Positions 1 through 6,681 of a stretch of DNA of 64,000 nt are shown piece after piece (positions within the stretch are counted from its first letter, which is position 1; each line of letters opens with the position of its first letter). The notes under the pieces were generated by a model. That model made no database searches. It saw only the letters and a program-made list of their open reading frames with translations, and had not been told where the DNA came from. Source of the stretch: Blautia sp. SC05B48. Lineage in GTDB: Bacteria > Bacillota > Clostridia > Lachnospirales > Lachnospiraceae. The DNA lies in NCBI RefSeq assembly GCF_005848555.1, contig NZ_CP040518.1:3115501-3179500 (forward strand), written 5' to 3'. A program made the translations under genes and the position numbers.

Positions 1-237
1 CTTACAGGATTTCAGAAGGCCGTCACACAGTGTATCCGTAACAACATAAAGACAGCGGCTCTTGTGATACATGGCGGTACGATCATGAACATTATGGAAG
101 AATATGCGGACAGACCCAGGGCTTTTTATGAATGGCATGTAAAAAACGGCGGTGGTTATCTGGCAGAGCTGGAGCCTGCGCTGTGGCAGAAGGGCCGGAG
201 AGAGCTCTGTGTCCGTGAAGCATATATGGAGGGTTAA
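1..237 (+). CDS. Histidine phosphatase family protein, C-terminal part (cut by window edge)
   Basis: An open frame runs from the first base to a TAA at 235-237 and encodes 78 residues. The segment VIHGGTIMNIMEEYA matches the second conserved histidine region of the phosphoglycerate mutase-like histidine phosphatases (usually a [S/T]HGG turn followed by a helix). The N-terminal RHG catalytic motif lies outside the window, so the substrate cannot be told. Members of this family include alpha-ribazole phosphatase (CobC), and the window carries a B12 operon, but that operon is 45 kb away, so the link is only a possibility. The DUF975 gene starts three bases after the stop, which suggests cotranscription. 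Confidence 0.75.
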   Translation, partial: LTGFQKAVTQCIRNNIKTAALVIHGGTIMNIMEEYADRPRAFYEWHVKNGGGYLAELEPALWQKGRRELCVREAYMEG

Positions 238-240
238 GTT

Positions 241-1056
241 ATGAATGAGCAGAAGATCAGCTGGAAACGCAGTGACTTGAAATGGCGTGGAAAACAGGCA
301 TTCAAAAAAAATTACTGGTCAGCAGTGCTGGTAAGTCTGGTGCTGGCTATTGTGCTGGCAACCGGCGGAAGCGGTGCGGCCACAGGCAGTGCCGGAAATG
401 TGGCAAGTCCGGATTGCGGTGTTACAACGTATCGTTTGGGTACGGATATCAATGGTGTTACTTCTTATGTCAGCCATGTATTTCGCTCCCCACTGGCAGT
501 GCTTTTTGCGCTTCTGAGTGCCAGTGCCGTGGTAGCTGTGGCTCTGATCGGAATCCTTTTCCATTTTTTTGTGGGAAATGTTCTGGAGGTAGGCGGAAGA
601 GATTTTTACATTGAGAACCTTTATTCTGTACCCGGGCCCGGAAAGCTCCTCAGTGTATTTCGTTCAGGGAATTACGGTAATATCGTAAAAACCATGTTTT
701 TACGGGACCTGTATCTTGTATTGTGGACACTGCTTTTCATTATTCCCGGAGTGGTAAAATCCTACGAATATAAGATGATACCTTATCTTCTTGCGGAATA
801 TCCGGATATGAGCACAAAGGAAGTATTTGCAAAAAGCCGTGAGATGATGGACGGACAGAAGATGGATACCTTTATCCTGGATCTTTCCTTTATTCCCTGG
901 TCTGTCCTTTCGGCAATCACGGCAGGGATCGTGGGACTCTTTTATGTATCCCCGTATAAGGATGCAACCTATGCGGAACTTTATGATACTCTTGCGGCAG
1001 GAATGCCGGGAAACGGACAGCAGGTGTATGAAGATGAAAACAGCGGTATTTACTGA
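241..1056 (+). CDS. DUF975 family integral membrane protein
   Basis: This 271-residue protein begins with the segment SDLKWRGKQAFKKNYW, typical of DUF975 (YciC-like) membrane proteins, in which a short amphipathic N-terminus precedes several transmembrane helices. Hydrophobic stretches are visible near residues 27-42, 83-110, 155-175 and 215-235. The function of the family is not established. The ATG follows the preceding stop by three bases, and the next gene starts five bases after this stop, so it sits inside a tight cluster. No catalytic residues can be recognised. Confidence 0.8.
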   Translation: MNEQKISWKRSDLKWRGKQAFKKNYWSAVLVSLVLAIVLATGGSGAATGSAGNVASPDCGVTTYRLGTDINGVTSYVSHVFRSPLAVLFALLSASAVVAVALIGILFHFFVGNVLEVGGRDFYIENLYSVPGPGKLLSVFRSGNYGNIVKTMFLRDLYLVLWTLLFIIPGVVKSYEYKMIPYLLAEYPDMSTKEVFAKSREMMDGQKMDTFILDLSFIPWSVLSAITAGIVGLFYVSPYKDATYAELYDTLAAGMPGNGQQVYEDENSGIY

Positions 1057-1060
1057 TAAA

Positions 1061-1891
1061 ATGATTCTTGTGCGCGGTGGCGGAGACCTGGCCACCGGAG
1101 TGATCCACAAGCTTCATCAGAGTGGTTATCAGATCCTGATCCTGGAATGTGACCGTCCAAGTGCCATCCGCCGTCATGTGGCTTTCTGTGAAGCCGTTTA
1201 TGACGGAACTGCAGAGGTAGAAGGCGTTGTGTGCAGGAGGGTCACGGAGGACGATATCCGGACCCAGTGCAGGAAATGCTGGGCCCAGGGAGAGATCCCC
1301 CTTCTGACAGATACCGATGGAAAACATATCCGCGAACTGGAGCCGGAGGCAGTGATCGATGCCATCCTTGCAAAAAAGAATCTTGGGACCAGCAGGGACA
1401 TGGCTCCACTGACTGTGGGACTTGGCCCGGGCTTTACCGCAGGGGAGGATGTGGATTATGTGATCGAGACCATGCGTGGACATAACTTGGGAAGGATCAT
1501 AAAAAAAGGCAGTGCTCTGCCGAATACCGGAGTGCCGGGACTGATCGCGGGGATAGGAAAGGAACGTGTGATCCATTCACCGGCAGCCGGTAACATGAAA
1601 AACATCTGTCAGATCGCAGATCTTGTTGAAAAAGACCAGGTGATCGCCATGGTAGGTGATACGCCGGTGAAGGCTACTATTTCCGGCGTGATCCGTGGGC
1701 TGATCCGGGACGGTTATCCTGTTTTTGCGGGAATGAAGATCGCGGACATTGACCCAAGGGCAGAACAGAAGAAAAACTGTTTTACGATCTCAGACAAGGC
1801 AAGGTGTATCGCAGGGGGAGTACTGGAGGTGCTGCTTTCCTGCGGAGTGCTTCCGGGAAAAGAGAAAGCTGTAAAGAATGAGGAACTGTGA
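1061..1891 (+). CDS. yqeB: Selenium-dependent molybdenum hydroxylase maturation protein, YqeB family
   Basis: The protein starts MILVRGGGDLATGVIHKLH, a Rossmann-type nucleotide binding motif, and continues with AIRRHVAFCEAVYDG, KKNLGTSRDMAPLTVGLGPGF and RGHNLGRIIKKG, all characteristic of the YqeB/EF2563 family. This family is encoded with selenium-dependent molybdenum hydroxylases and is thought to help mature them; its exact reaction is unknown. I chose the ATG at 1061, five bases after the upstream stop, because it places the Rossmann motif at the N-terminus as usual. An in-frame ATG at 1028 inside the upstream gene is possible. The gene is followed by yqeC and mocA, the expected partners. 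Confidence 0.85.
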   Translation: MILVRGGGDLATGVIHKLHQSGYQILILECDRPSAIRRHVAFCEAVYDGTAEVEGVVCRRVTEDDIRTQCRKCWAQGEIPLLTDTDGKHIRELEPEAVIDAILAKKNLGTSRDMAPLTVGLGPGFTAGEDVDYVIETMRGHNLGRIIKKGSALPNTGVPGLIAGIGKERVIHSPAAGNMKNICQIADLVEKDQVIAMVGDTPVKATISGVIRGLIRDGYPVFAGMKIADIDPRAEQKKNCFTISDKARCIAGGVLEVLLSCGVLPGKEKAVKNEEL

Positions 1892-1944
1892 CCGATACAG
1901 AGCTTTTTTCCTCTGAAGAAGTACGAGAATAAATGGAGTGTGTC

Positions 1945-2661
1945 ATGAAGAAAAATGAAAAAGCGCTTACTGTGGCATTCACAGGAGGAGGCGGAAAGAC
2001 CAGTCTGATCCTTGGACTGGCAGAAAAATTTTCCGGACAGGGAAAACGGGTGATCGTGACCACAACCACACATATGGCATGGGAACCGGAACATCCCTTT
2101 GCAGAAGCAGAGGATGTTTCGGGAGCATGCCGGCTTATAGAACAATACGGATACGTTATCGCGGCACATCATAAGGCCGGGCAGCCCAAGATTTCCGGCC
2201 CTGAAAAGGAGATCCTGGAAAAGCTGCCCGGCTTTTGTGATCTTCTTCTTGTGGAAGCTGACGGATCCAGGCGCCGGCCGCTTAAAGTGCCGGCTGTTCA
2301 TGAGCCGGTGATCCCTTCTTTTGCAGATATGGTAGTAGGAGTGATAGGTCTTGACTGCATCGGCAAAAAGATCTGCGATACGGCACACCGTCCGGATGAT
2401 ATGGCGGGATTTCTGGGAAAGCGTACAGATGAGCCTGTGACATGGATGGATGTGTGGAAGATCATCCGGTCTGAAGCCGGATTGCAAAAAGGCGTGGACG
2501 GGCGAAGATTTCTCGCGTATCTGAACAAGGCAGATACTCTGGAGGATCCCGGTATGGCGGAGAAGCTTATGGCACAAGGTCGGGAGGCTGGAATCATGGT
2601 GATCTGCGGCAGCCTGCAGAGAAGTGTAAACAACTGGAATCGAAAGGAAGAGGAGCGGTGA
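1945..2661 (+). CDS. yqeC: Selenium-dependent hydroxylase accessory protein YqeC
   Basis: A P-loop, AFTGGGGKTSLILGL, lies near residues 10-24 and is followed by TTTTHM and the acidic signature LVEADGSRRRPLK, which is diagnostic of the YqeC family. These putative ATP/GTP-binding proteins accompany selenium-dependent molybdenum hydroxylases and have no proven reaction. An upstream in-frame ATG at 1933 exists, but the ATG at 1945 has GGAG six bases before it and is preferred. The stop is separated by one base from the mocA start, so the two genes are very likely translated together. Confidence 0.85.
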   Translation: MKKNEKALTVAFTGGGGKTSLILGLAEKFSGQGKRVIVTTTTHMAWEPEHPFAEAEDVSGACRLIEQYGYVIAAHHKAGQPKISGPEKEILEKLPGFCDLLLVEADGSRRRPLKVPAVHEPVIPSFADMVVGVIGLDCIGKKICDTAHRPDDMAGFLGKRTDEPVTWMDVWKIIRSEAGLQKGVDGRRFLAYLNKADTLEDPGMAEKLMAQGREAGIMVICGSLQRSVNNWNRKEEER

Positions 2662-2662
2662 T

Positions 2663-3247
2663 ATGAAACTGGGACTGATCATGCTGGCAGCAGGAAACAG
2701 CCGGCGGTTTGGAAGCAATAAGCTGCTGTATAGTATAGACGGAATGCCGATGTACAGACATATTCTTCTGGAACTGAAAAAAGTGAAGGAGGCACTGGAG
2801 GCACAGGGACATAAATGTGAGATCACAGTTGTCACCCAGTATGAGGAGATCGCACAGGAAGCAGAGAAGCTTGGCGAACGGTTTCTTTACAATCTGCATC
2901 CGGATGAGGGGATATCTTCCTCACTGAAGATCGGGCTGCGGGTCAACCGGGAGATGGATGCGTGCCTGCTTACGGTGGCAGATCAGCCGTGGTTACGGTG
3001 GAAGACGGTTTTTGGACTGGTGGATGTGTTTTTGAGAGATGGGAAGGGGATCGCCTGTGTGGAGCATGATGGGAAGACCGGGAATCCCTGTGTTTTTTCG
3101 AAGAAGTATTATGAGGAACTGATGAAGCTTTCCGGTGATGTCGGAGGGAAGAGAGTGGTTGTGGCACATCGGGAGGATGTGGCTGTGATGAAGGTGGAAG
3201 ATGGAAGGGAGATGGTGGATGTGGATTTTTCGGACGGACGCCGGTGA
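2663..3247 (+). CDS. mocA: Molybdenum cofactor cytidylyltransferase (MocA family)
   Basis: This is a 194-residue nucleotidyltransferase with the N-terminal motif LAAGNSRRFGSNKLL, the LxAGxSxRxGxxK signature of the MobA/MocA fold. GNPCVFSKKYYEEL and the DEGISSSLKIGL segment fit MocA, which attaches CMP to molybdopterin to give molybdopterin cytosine dinucleotide for xanthine dehydrogenase-type hydroxylases. Its position directly after yqeB and yqeC supports that role. The C-terminal codons and the stop lie inside the left arm of a long palindrome (3239-3445), so the mRNA end is probably folded and may act as a terminator or stabiliser. The protein is close to the usual family length. Confidence 0.85.
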   Translation: MKLGLIMLAAGNSRRFGSNKLLYSIDGMPMYRHILLELKKVKEALEAQGHKCEITVVTQYEEIAQEAEKLGERFLYNLHPDEGISSSLKIGLRVNREMDACLLTVADQPWLRWKTVFGLVDVFLRDGKGIACVEHDGKTGNPCVFSKKYYEELMKLSGDVGGKRVVVAHREDVAVMKVEDGREMVDVDFSDGRR

Positions 3248-3445
3248 GGTACCGTCTGGTTTGTGCTGGGGCTTCGTCGGGGACTGGCTTCTAAGACGCC
3301 GGAAATCTGCTAAAACCGCTGAAAAGAATCCAGAACTCGCTCCTGCGTCGCTCAAACAGCTGGATTTTTTCCAGCAACGCAGATTCCCACCGCCTAAGAA
3401 GCGCACCCCTCCTGCAGAGCCAGCACAAACCAGACGGTACCTCGC
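3239..3445 (+). repeat. Long palindromic repeat, copy A
   Basis: A perfect 24-bp inverted repeat (3246-3269 against 3420-3443, beginning GAGGTACCGTCTGG) encloses further imperfect arms, for example CTTCTAAGACGCC against GCCTAAGAAG and CTGGATTTTTTCCAG. The whole of about 200 bp can fold into one long hairpin. Its inner part is homologous to the reverse complement of 5629-5790 on the far side of the transposon: both contain GGCTTCGTCG, CTGGCTTCTAAG, CTGCTAAAACC and AACTCGC in that order. It starts in the stop codon of mocA. It resembles a MITE or large REP-like element; I see no protein in it. Confidence 0.75.
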
Positions 3446-3555
3446 CGGCTGACGTGCGAAAGGGGAGATAGGCTAGAGTGAAAGTGTGAAGTTTGTAGAA
3501 GCAGAGCATCAATGACGAAATCACCGTGTCTGAGGCAATTTTCACGCATACAAAA

Positions 3556-3600
3556 GCCAGCAGGGAACCGCCCTGGCGTGGCGGGATGCTCTGCAGGAGT
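3556..3600 (+). repeat. Palindromic repeat family, detached fragment
   Basis: The segment CAGGGAACCGCCCTGGCGTG followed by GCGGGA is nearly identical to the reverse complement of 5757-5782 (CAGGGAACCGCTCTGGCGTA then GCGGGA). In the downstream copy this block directly adjoins the GGCTTCGTCG part. Here it is separated from copy A by about 110 bp, as if a larger repeat had been rearranged. It contains its own short inverted repeat (CCGCCCTGGCGTGGCGG). Confidence 0.6.
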
Positions 3601-3768
3601 CCTGCTGATTCTTAGGACAATAAGCGGGAATTCTCGGCAATTCAATTACCGAGATGAAAGCGCAGGATTGTGCATATCTTCACATTGAAATAATATAATA
3701 ATCTCCCAATCCCTTGATATTAATGCCGTAACCGGCATATAATCAACCGAAAATATGTTCGATTTTTG

Positions 3769-3797
3769 TTGCGCATTTCTACTTGTTATGTTATACA
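3769..3797 (+). promoter_or_regulatory. Predicted tnpA promoter, possibly giving a leaderless transcript
   Basis: TTGCGC (3769-3774) and TATACA (3792-3797) are separated by 17 bp. A start about seven bases after the -10 box would fall on or next to the tnpA ATG at 3805. No Shine-Dalgarno sequence is visible before that ATG, so a leaderless mRNA is likely if this promoter is real. Confidence 0.45.
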
Positions 3798-3804
3798 TAT
3801 ATGT

Positions 3805-4215
3805 ATGAAAGAAAATCTAATACATTACAGAACTTGTGTGTGTAATATTAATTACCATATGGTGTGGTCGGTGAAATACCGGCGGAAGATATTAAACCCA
3901 GAAATTGAGGAATACCTAAAGGAACTGGTGCAGCAGATCGCTGAGGATAAAGGTTTTACCGTTCATTTATTTGAATGTGGTGAAGGTGATCATGTCCACT
4001 GTTTTGTATCAGCTCCACCAAAGCTGTCCATAACAGCAATCGTCAAGTATCTGAAGGGAATCACCGGCAGAAAACTGTTCGAACGTTTTCCGGAAATAAG
4101 AGACCAGCTATGGAAGGGAGAGCTGTGGAACCATTCCTATTATGTGGAAACGATCGGATCTGTATCTGAGGAGAATATCCGCCGTTATATTGAGCATCAG
4201 AGCAAGTCGTATTAA
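3805..4215 (+). CDS. tnpA: IS200/IS605 family Y1 transposase TnpA
   Basis: From the ATG at 3805 the protein has 136 residues. It contains YHMVWSVKYRRKIL near the N-terminus, the HUH metal motif HVHCFV, and a late tyrosine in the segment NHSYYVETIG that would attack single-stranded DNA. These are the hallmarks of IS200/IS605 single-strand transposases, which excise and insert circular single-stranded intermediates. The frame is open upstream to 3766, but the first in-frame ATG with a family-like N-terminus is at 3805. All catalytic elements are present, so the protein may be active. Confidence 0.9.
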   Translation: MKENLIHYRTCVCNINYHMVWSVKYRRKILNPEIEEYLKELVQQIAEDKGFTVHLFECGEGDHVHCFVSAPPKLSITAIVKYLKGITGRKLFERFPEIRDQLWKGELWNHSYYVETIGSVSEENIRRYIEHQSKSY

Positions 4216-4269
4216 ATCAAGGTGGAGTGTAGATCTCTATCTGCATAGCTGTCCAAAGGGGGAAGAGGA

Positions 4270-5526
4270 ATGCTGCTGTCACACAGAACATCTGTAAAGA
4301 TCCGGCCGGAATATTCCAATATCATAGGGCATATGTGTTATGCAGCTTCCAAACTCTGGAATGTCTGCAACTACGAACGTCATCATTATAAAGAGCTGGG
4401 ACTGGAAAAGTATCCTGATTGGTATTATCAGAAAAAAGCGCATAAAGGAGATCTGTGGTACAGACAGCTTCCATCACAGACAGCACAGGAGACCTGCAAG
4501 CAGCTGGACAAAGCATGGAGATCTTTCTATGTCCTGAAAAAGACTAGAGGGATCAAAGATCCAAATCCGCCCCGTTTTAAGCAGGACAATATCCCGGTCA
4601 CATACATGCAGATGGGAATCCGGCATGAGAAAGGTTCAGACCAGCTACGCCTGTCTCTGCCAAAGGATCTGAAAAGCTATATGGAAGAAACCTACGGGAT
4701 CCATGAAAAATTTCTATATCTTGAAAATAAGATTTTCAGGGACATGGATCATATAAAACAATTGCAGATCTATCCGCCGGAAAACGGAAAATGTGACCTT
4801 ATCGTTACCTATGAGATTGAAGGACCAGAGCAGCTTTCCCAGAATGGACATTATTTATCTATTGATCCTGGACTTCATAATCTTATGACCTGTTATGATT
4901 CCGGAAACGGCCGGACTTTTATCCTTGGAAGGAGATATCTTTCATTGGAAAGATATTTTCATAAAGGGATCGCCAGAGTGCAGTCTGTCTGGTATGCGCA
5001 GCAATCGGAAAGAGGGATAAAATATCCAAGATCATCGAAACATATCCAGAGACTTTACAGAAAAAAGCAGAATGCAGTGAAGGATTATCTTCACAAAGTA
5101 ACCAGATGGATTGCAGAATACTGCAGAAAAGAAGATATCCGTTGTGTGGTTGTGGGAGATGTCCGAAATATCCGTAAAGAGAAAGATATGGGGCATAAGA
5201 CCAACCAGAAGTTTCACGGACTGCCATATAACAGGCTGTATATCATGCTGGGATATAAGCTGAAACTGTATGGGATCCAATTGATAAAACAGGAGGAAAG
5301 CTATACCAGCCAGTGCAGTCCATTATCACCGGAAGTATCAAAAAGATATGCAGAAGCATTAAACCGAAAAGAACGGGGTATGTATATAACTGACGGAGTA
5401 AGCTACAATGCAGATGCAGTAGGCGCATTTAATATCCTGCGGAAATATCTTTCCGTATCCGGAAAAGAGAAGACACTGTCCGTAACCGGACTAAAAAATC
5501 CAGAAATAATAAAAGTAGCTGTATAG
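4270..5526 (+). CDS. tnpB: IS605-type TnpB, RNA-guided nuclease with rearranged RuvC-II glutamate
   Basis: A 418-residue TnpB with a good ribosome binding site (GGAAGAGG) before the ATG. RuvC-I is LSIDPGL with Asp199 and RuvC-III is YNADAVGAFNIL with Asp382. The usual RuvC-II Glu is replaced in VVVGDV (Gly296-Asp297), but a Glu in the segment KQEESYTSQCSP (about residue 343) lies where some TnpB subfamilies carry a relocated catalytic Glu. The zinc ribbon is reduced to a single Cys in SQCSP. TnpB proteins use an RNA from the transposon right end to cut target DNA and help keep the element in place. I infer a possibly active nuclease of the rearranged type. Confidence 0.85.
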   Translation: MLLSHRTSVKIRPEYSNIIGHMCYAASKLWNVCNYERHHYKELGLEKYPDWYYQKKAHKGDLWYRQLPSQTAQETCKQLDKAWRSFYVLKKTRGIKDPNPPRFKQDNIPVTYMQMGIRHEKGSDQLRLSLPKDLKSYMEETYGIHEKFLYLENKIFRDMDHIKQLQIYPPENGKCDLIVTYEIEGPEQLSQNGHYLSIDPGLHNLMTCYDSGNGRTFILGRRYLSLERYFHKGIARVQSVWYAQQSERGIKYPRSSKHIQRLYRKKQNAVKDYLHKVTRWIAEYCRKEDIRCVVVGDVRNIRKEKDMGHKTNQKFHGLPYNRLYIMLGYKLKLYGIQLIKQEESYTSQCSPLSPEVSKRYAEALNRKERGMYITDGVSYNADAVGAFNILRKYLSVSGKEKTLSVTGLKNPEIIKVAV

Positions 5527-5628
5527 CCGAAAGGCAAGCAGTATTGGTGTCATGGACGCACCCTGAAAAAAGGCGGTATCCCGCCGGATTTCAGATACTC
5601 TGGTAACTAAGTTGCCGAGTAGTTCACG
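5480..5628 (+). ncRNA. Candidate guide RNA (omega/reRNA) scaffold of the first IS605 element
   Basis: In IS605 elements the TnpB guide RNA covers the 3' end of tnpB and the right end, and its guide lies just outside the element. Here the stretch after the stop has compact hairpins (GCCGAAAGGC, GGCGGTATCCCGCC) and no open frame of note. Placement rests on family knowledge and foldability; the exact ends are not determined. Confidence 0.35.
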
Positions 5629-5790
5629 TGGTGTGGTTTCTGCGTTATTCCAAAAAGTTCTGCTGTCTGAGCGTCTGGACGCGAGTTCAGAACTTTTTGG
5701 AATGGTTTTAGCAGAAGCCGCAGCACCTTAGAAGCCAGCGGACGACGAAGCCCTTCCCGCTACGCCAGAGCGGTTCCCTGCGTACGTTCG
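5629..5790 (-). repeat. Long palindromic repeat, copy B (inverted relative to copy A)
   Basis: This copy holds a strong hairpin, CCAAAAAGTTCTG (5650-5662) against CAGAACTTTTTGG (5688-5700). Its reverse complement matches copy A at 3266-3350 in order: GGCTTCGTCG, CTGGCTTCTAAG, CTGCTAAAACC, AACTCGC. It also holds the GGGAACCGC-CTGGCGT block also seen at 3556-3600. The two copies sit on either side of the IS200/IS605 element in opposite orientation. The element therefore may have inserted inside or between such repeats. No coding potential is visible. Confidence 0.7.
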
Positions 5791-5821
5791 TTATAATTTA
5801 TAATTATAAGGTAGACAAATC

Positions 5822-6112
5822 TCAAATAAAATGATTCTTAGCCGCTTCTTCCTCAGCCAGACGAACCGTCTCACCGGAAGGATTGGAGATCACTGCTGAA
5901 GCTACGATCTCACAAGGCGGGTTCCCCTTTACACTGTCAACGGCAGCCGTAACAGCAGAAACATCACCAGTCAGAAAAACAGTGGCATGACCACCACACT
6001 TCGTCTGCCAGGTAAGAAAAGAAACATCAGAAGTCTTCAGCATCTGGTCGATCACCAGGATCGCATTACTGCTGCCAACAACCTCAACTAAACCAAAAGC
6101 ACCATAATTCAT
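5822..6112 (-). CDS. Bacterial microcompartment (BMC) domain shell protein
   Basis: This 96-residue protein reads MNYGAFGLVEVVGSSNAILV at its start, the typical beta strand and helix entry of a single BMC domain (compare the G.VE..G...A....D pattern of EutM/PduA proteins). GDVSAVTAAVDSVKG fits the second half of the domain. Such proteins form the hexagonal tiles of microcompartment shells. It is the second gene of a two-gene minus-strand operon with another BMC protein. No enzyme, encapsulation or other shell gene is near, so what it encloses, if anything, is unknown. The length matches BMC-H proteins. Confidence 0.85.
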   Translation of the reverse strand: MNYGAFGLVEVVGSSNAILVIDQMLKTSDVSFLTWQTKCGGHATVFLTGDVSAVTAAVDSVKGNPPCEIVASAVISNPSGETVRLAEEEAAKNHFI

Positions 6113-6128
6113 AAATCTGTCGCCCCCT

Positions 6129-6428
6129 TTATTTATTGATCGTCATCTTCAGTGCGATCTCAGTATCCTCAGAAGGAGAAGCGATCACAGTATGAGAAAC
6201 AACCTTACCAAGAGGTTTGGCTGCCTCCAGCGCAACCTCCATAGCTGCATTAACGTCAGAAACAGAACCACGCATCTTGACACAGGCGCCACTCTTCAGA
6301 CGGTTACGTTCAACACTCTGGATCTTGACATTGGCTGCCTTGGAAGCAGCATCAAGAGCAACAAAACAGGCAACCAGGTTATCCAGCTCAAAAACACCTA
6401 CAGCCATGCCCTTATAATTATTATCCAT
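6129..6428 (-). CDS. Bacterial microcompartment (BMC) domain shell protein
   Basis: A 99-residue single BMC domain: GMAVGVFELDNLVACFVALD, then KIQSVERNRLKSGACVKMRG and VSDVNAAMEVALEAA, which follow the pattern of hexameric shell proteins. The ATG at 6428 (minus strand) has GGAGG eight bases upstream and is preferred over an in-frame start at 6494. A promoter lies upstream (6513-6541) and the second BMC gene follows after 16 bp. It is an orphan pair with no signature enzyme beside it. Whether the two proteins form a compartment or a sheet, or complement a locus elsewhere, cannot be told here. Confidence 0.85.
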   Translation of the reverse strand: MDNNYKGMAVGVFELDNLVACFVALDAASKAANVKIQSVERNRLKSGACVKMRGSVSDVNAAMEVALEAAKPLGKVVSHTVIASPSEDTEIALKMTINK

Positions 6429-6512
6429 AAAAATACCTCCATGCGGAACAGATTCCAGTAATGTGGTTTTTTGACCGGTTTTACGTGAAATCATTACCGT
6501 TTTTATGGCTTT

Positions 6513-6541
6513 ATTATAACTTTTTTAGACAAAAATAGCAA
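6513..6541 (-). promoter_or_regulatory. Predicted promoter of the BMC pair
   Basis: On the minus strand TTGCTA (6541-6536) and TATAAT (6518-6513) are exactly 17 bp apart. The leader to the first BMC start is about 80 nt long. I see no riboswitch-like fold in it. Confidence 0.6.
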
Positions 6542-6564
6542 GGAATAAATACACAGATAACAAA

Positions 6565-6632
6565 GTATTACTGAGAACGGAGTGAACAATAGCTCACGAA
6601 GAGAACAGCAACGCAAAGTTTACTTTGGACGC
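6565..6632 (+). repeat. Short dispersed repeat (second family), copy 1
   Basis: TTACTGAGAACGGAGTGAAC followed by AATAGCTC, and then GCAAAGTTTACTTT, closely matches 23607-23664, where the same order is TTACTGAGAACAAAATGAAC, AGTAACTC and GCAAAGTTGACTTT. Both lie between genes. The pairings TTACTG/CAGTAA and AAAGT/ACTTT suggest small hairpins, as in REP elements. Confidence 0.55.
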
Positions 6633-6681
6633 CGGATATAGTATATTAATTAAATAAGAAATAGCAGGAAGGTGTAAAGAA

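Larger units (their letters stand above)
3640..5628 (+). mobile_element. IS200/IS605-family insertion sequence with tnpA and tnpB
   Basis: The element carries a Y1 single-strand transposase gene followed, 54 bp later and in the same orientation, by a TnpB gene, the standard IS605 arrangement. The boundaries are estimates. The right end has small hairpins (GCCGAAAGGC at 5527, GGCGGTATCCCGCC near 5572) and runs to about GTAGTTCAC at 5620-5628. The left end lies in the AT-rich stretch before 3766. IS200/IS605 elements have subterminal hairpins rather than terminal inverted repeats. Inverted copies of a long palindromic repeat flank it on both sides. Confidence 0.75.
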
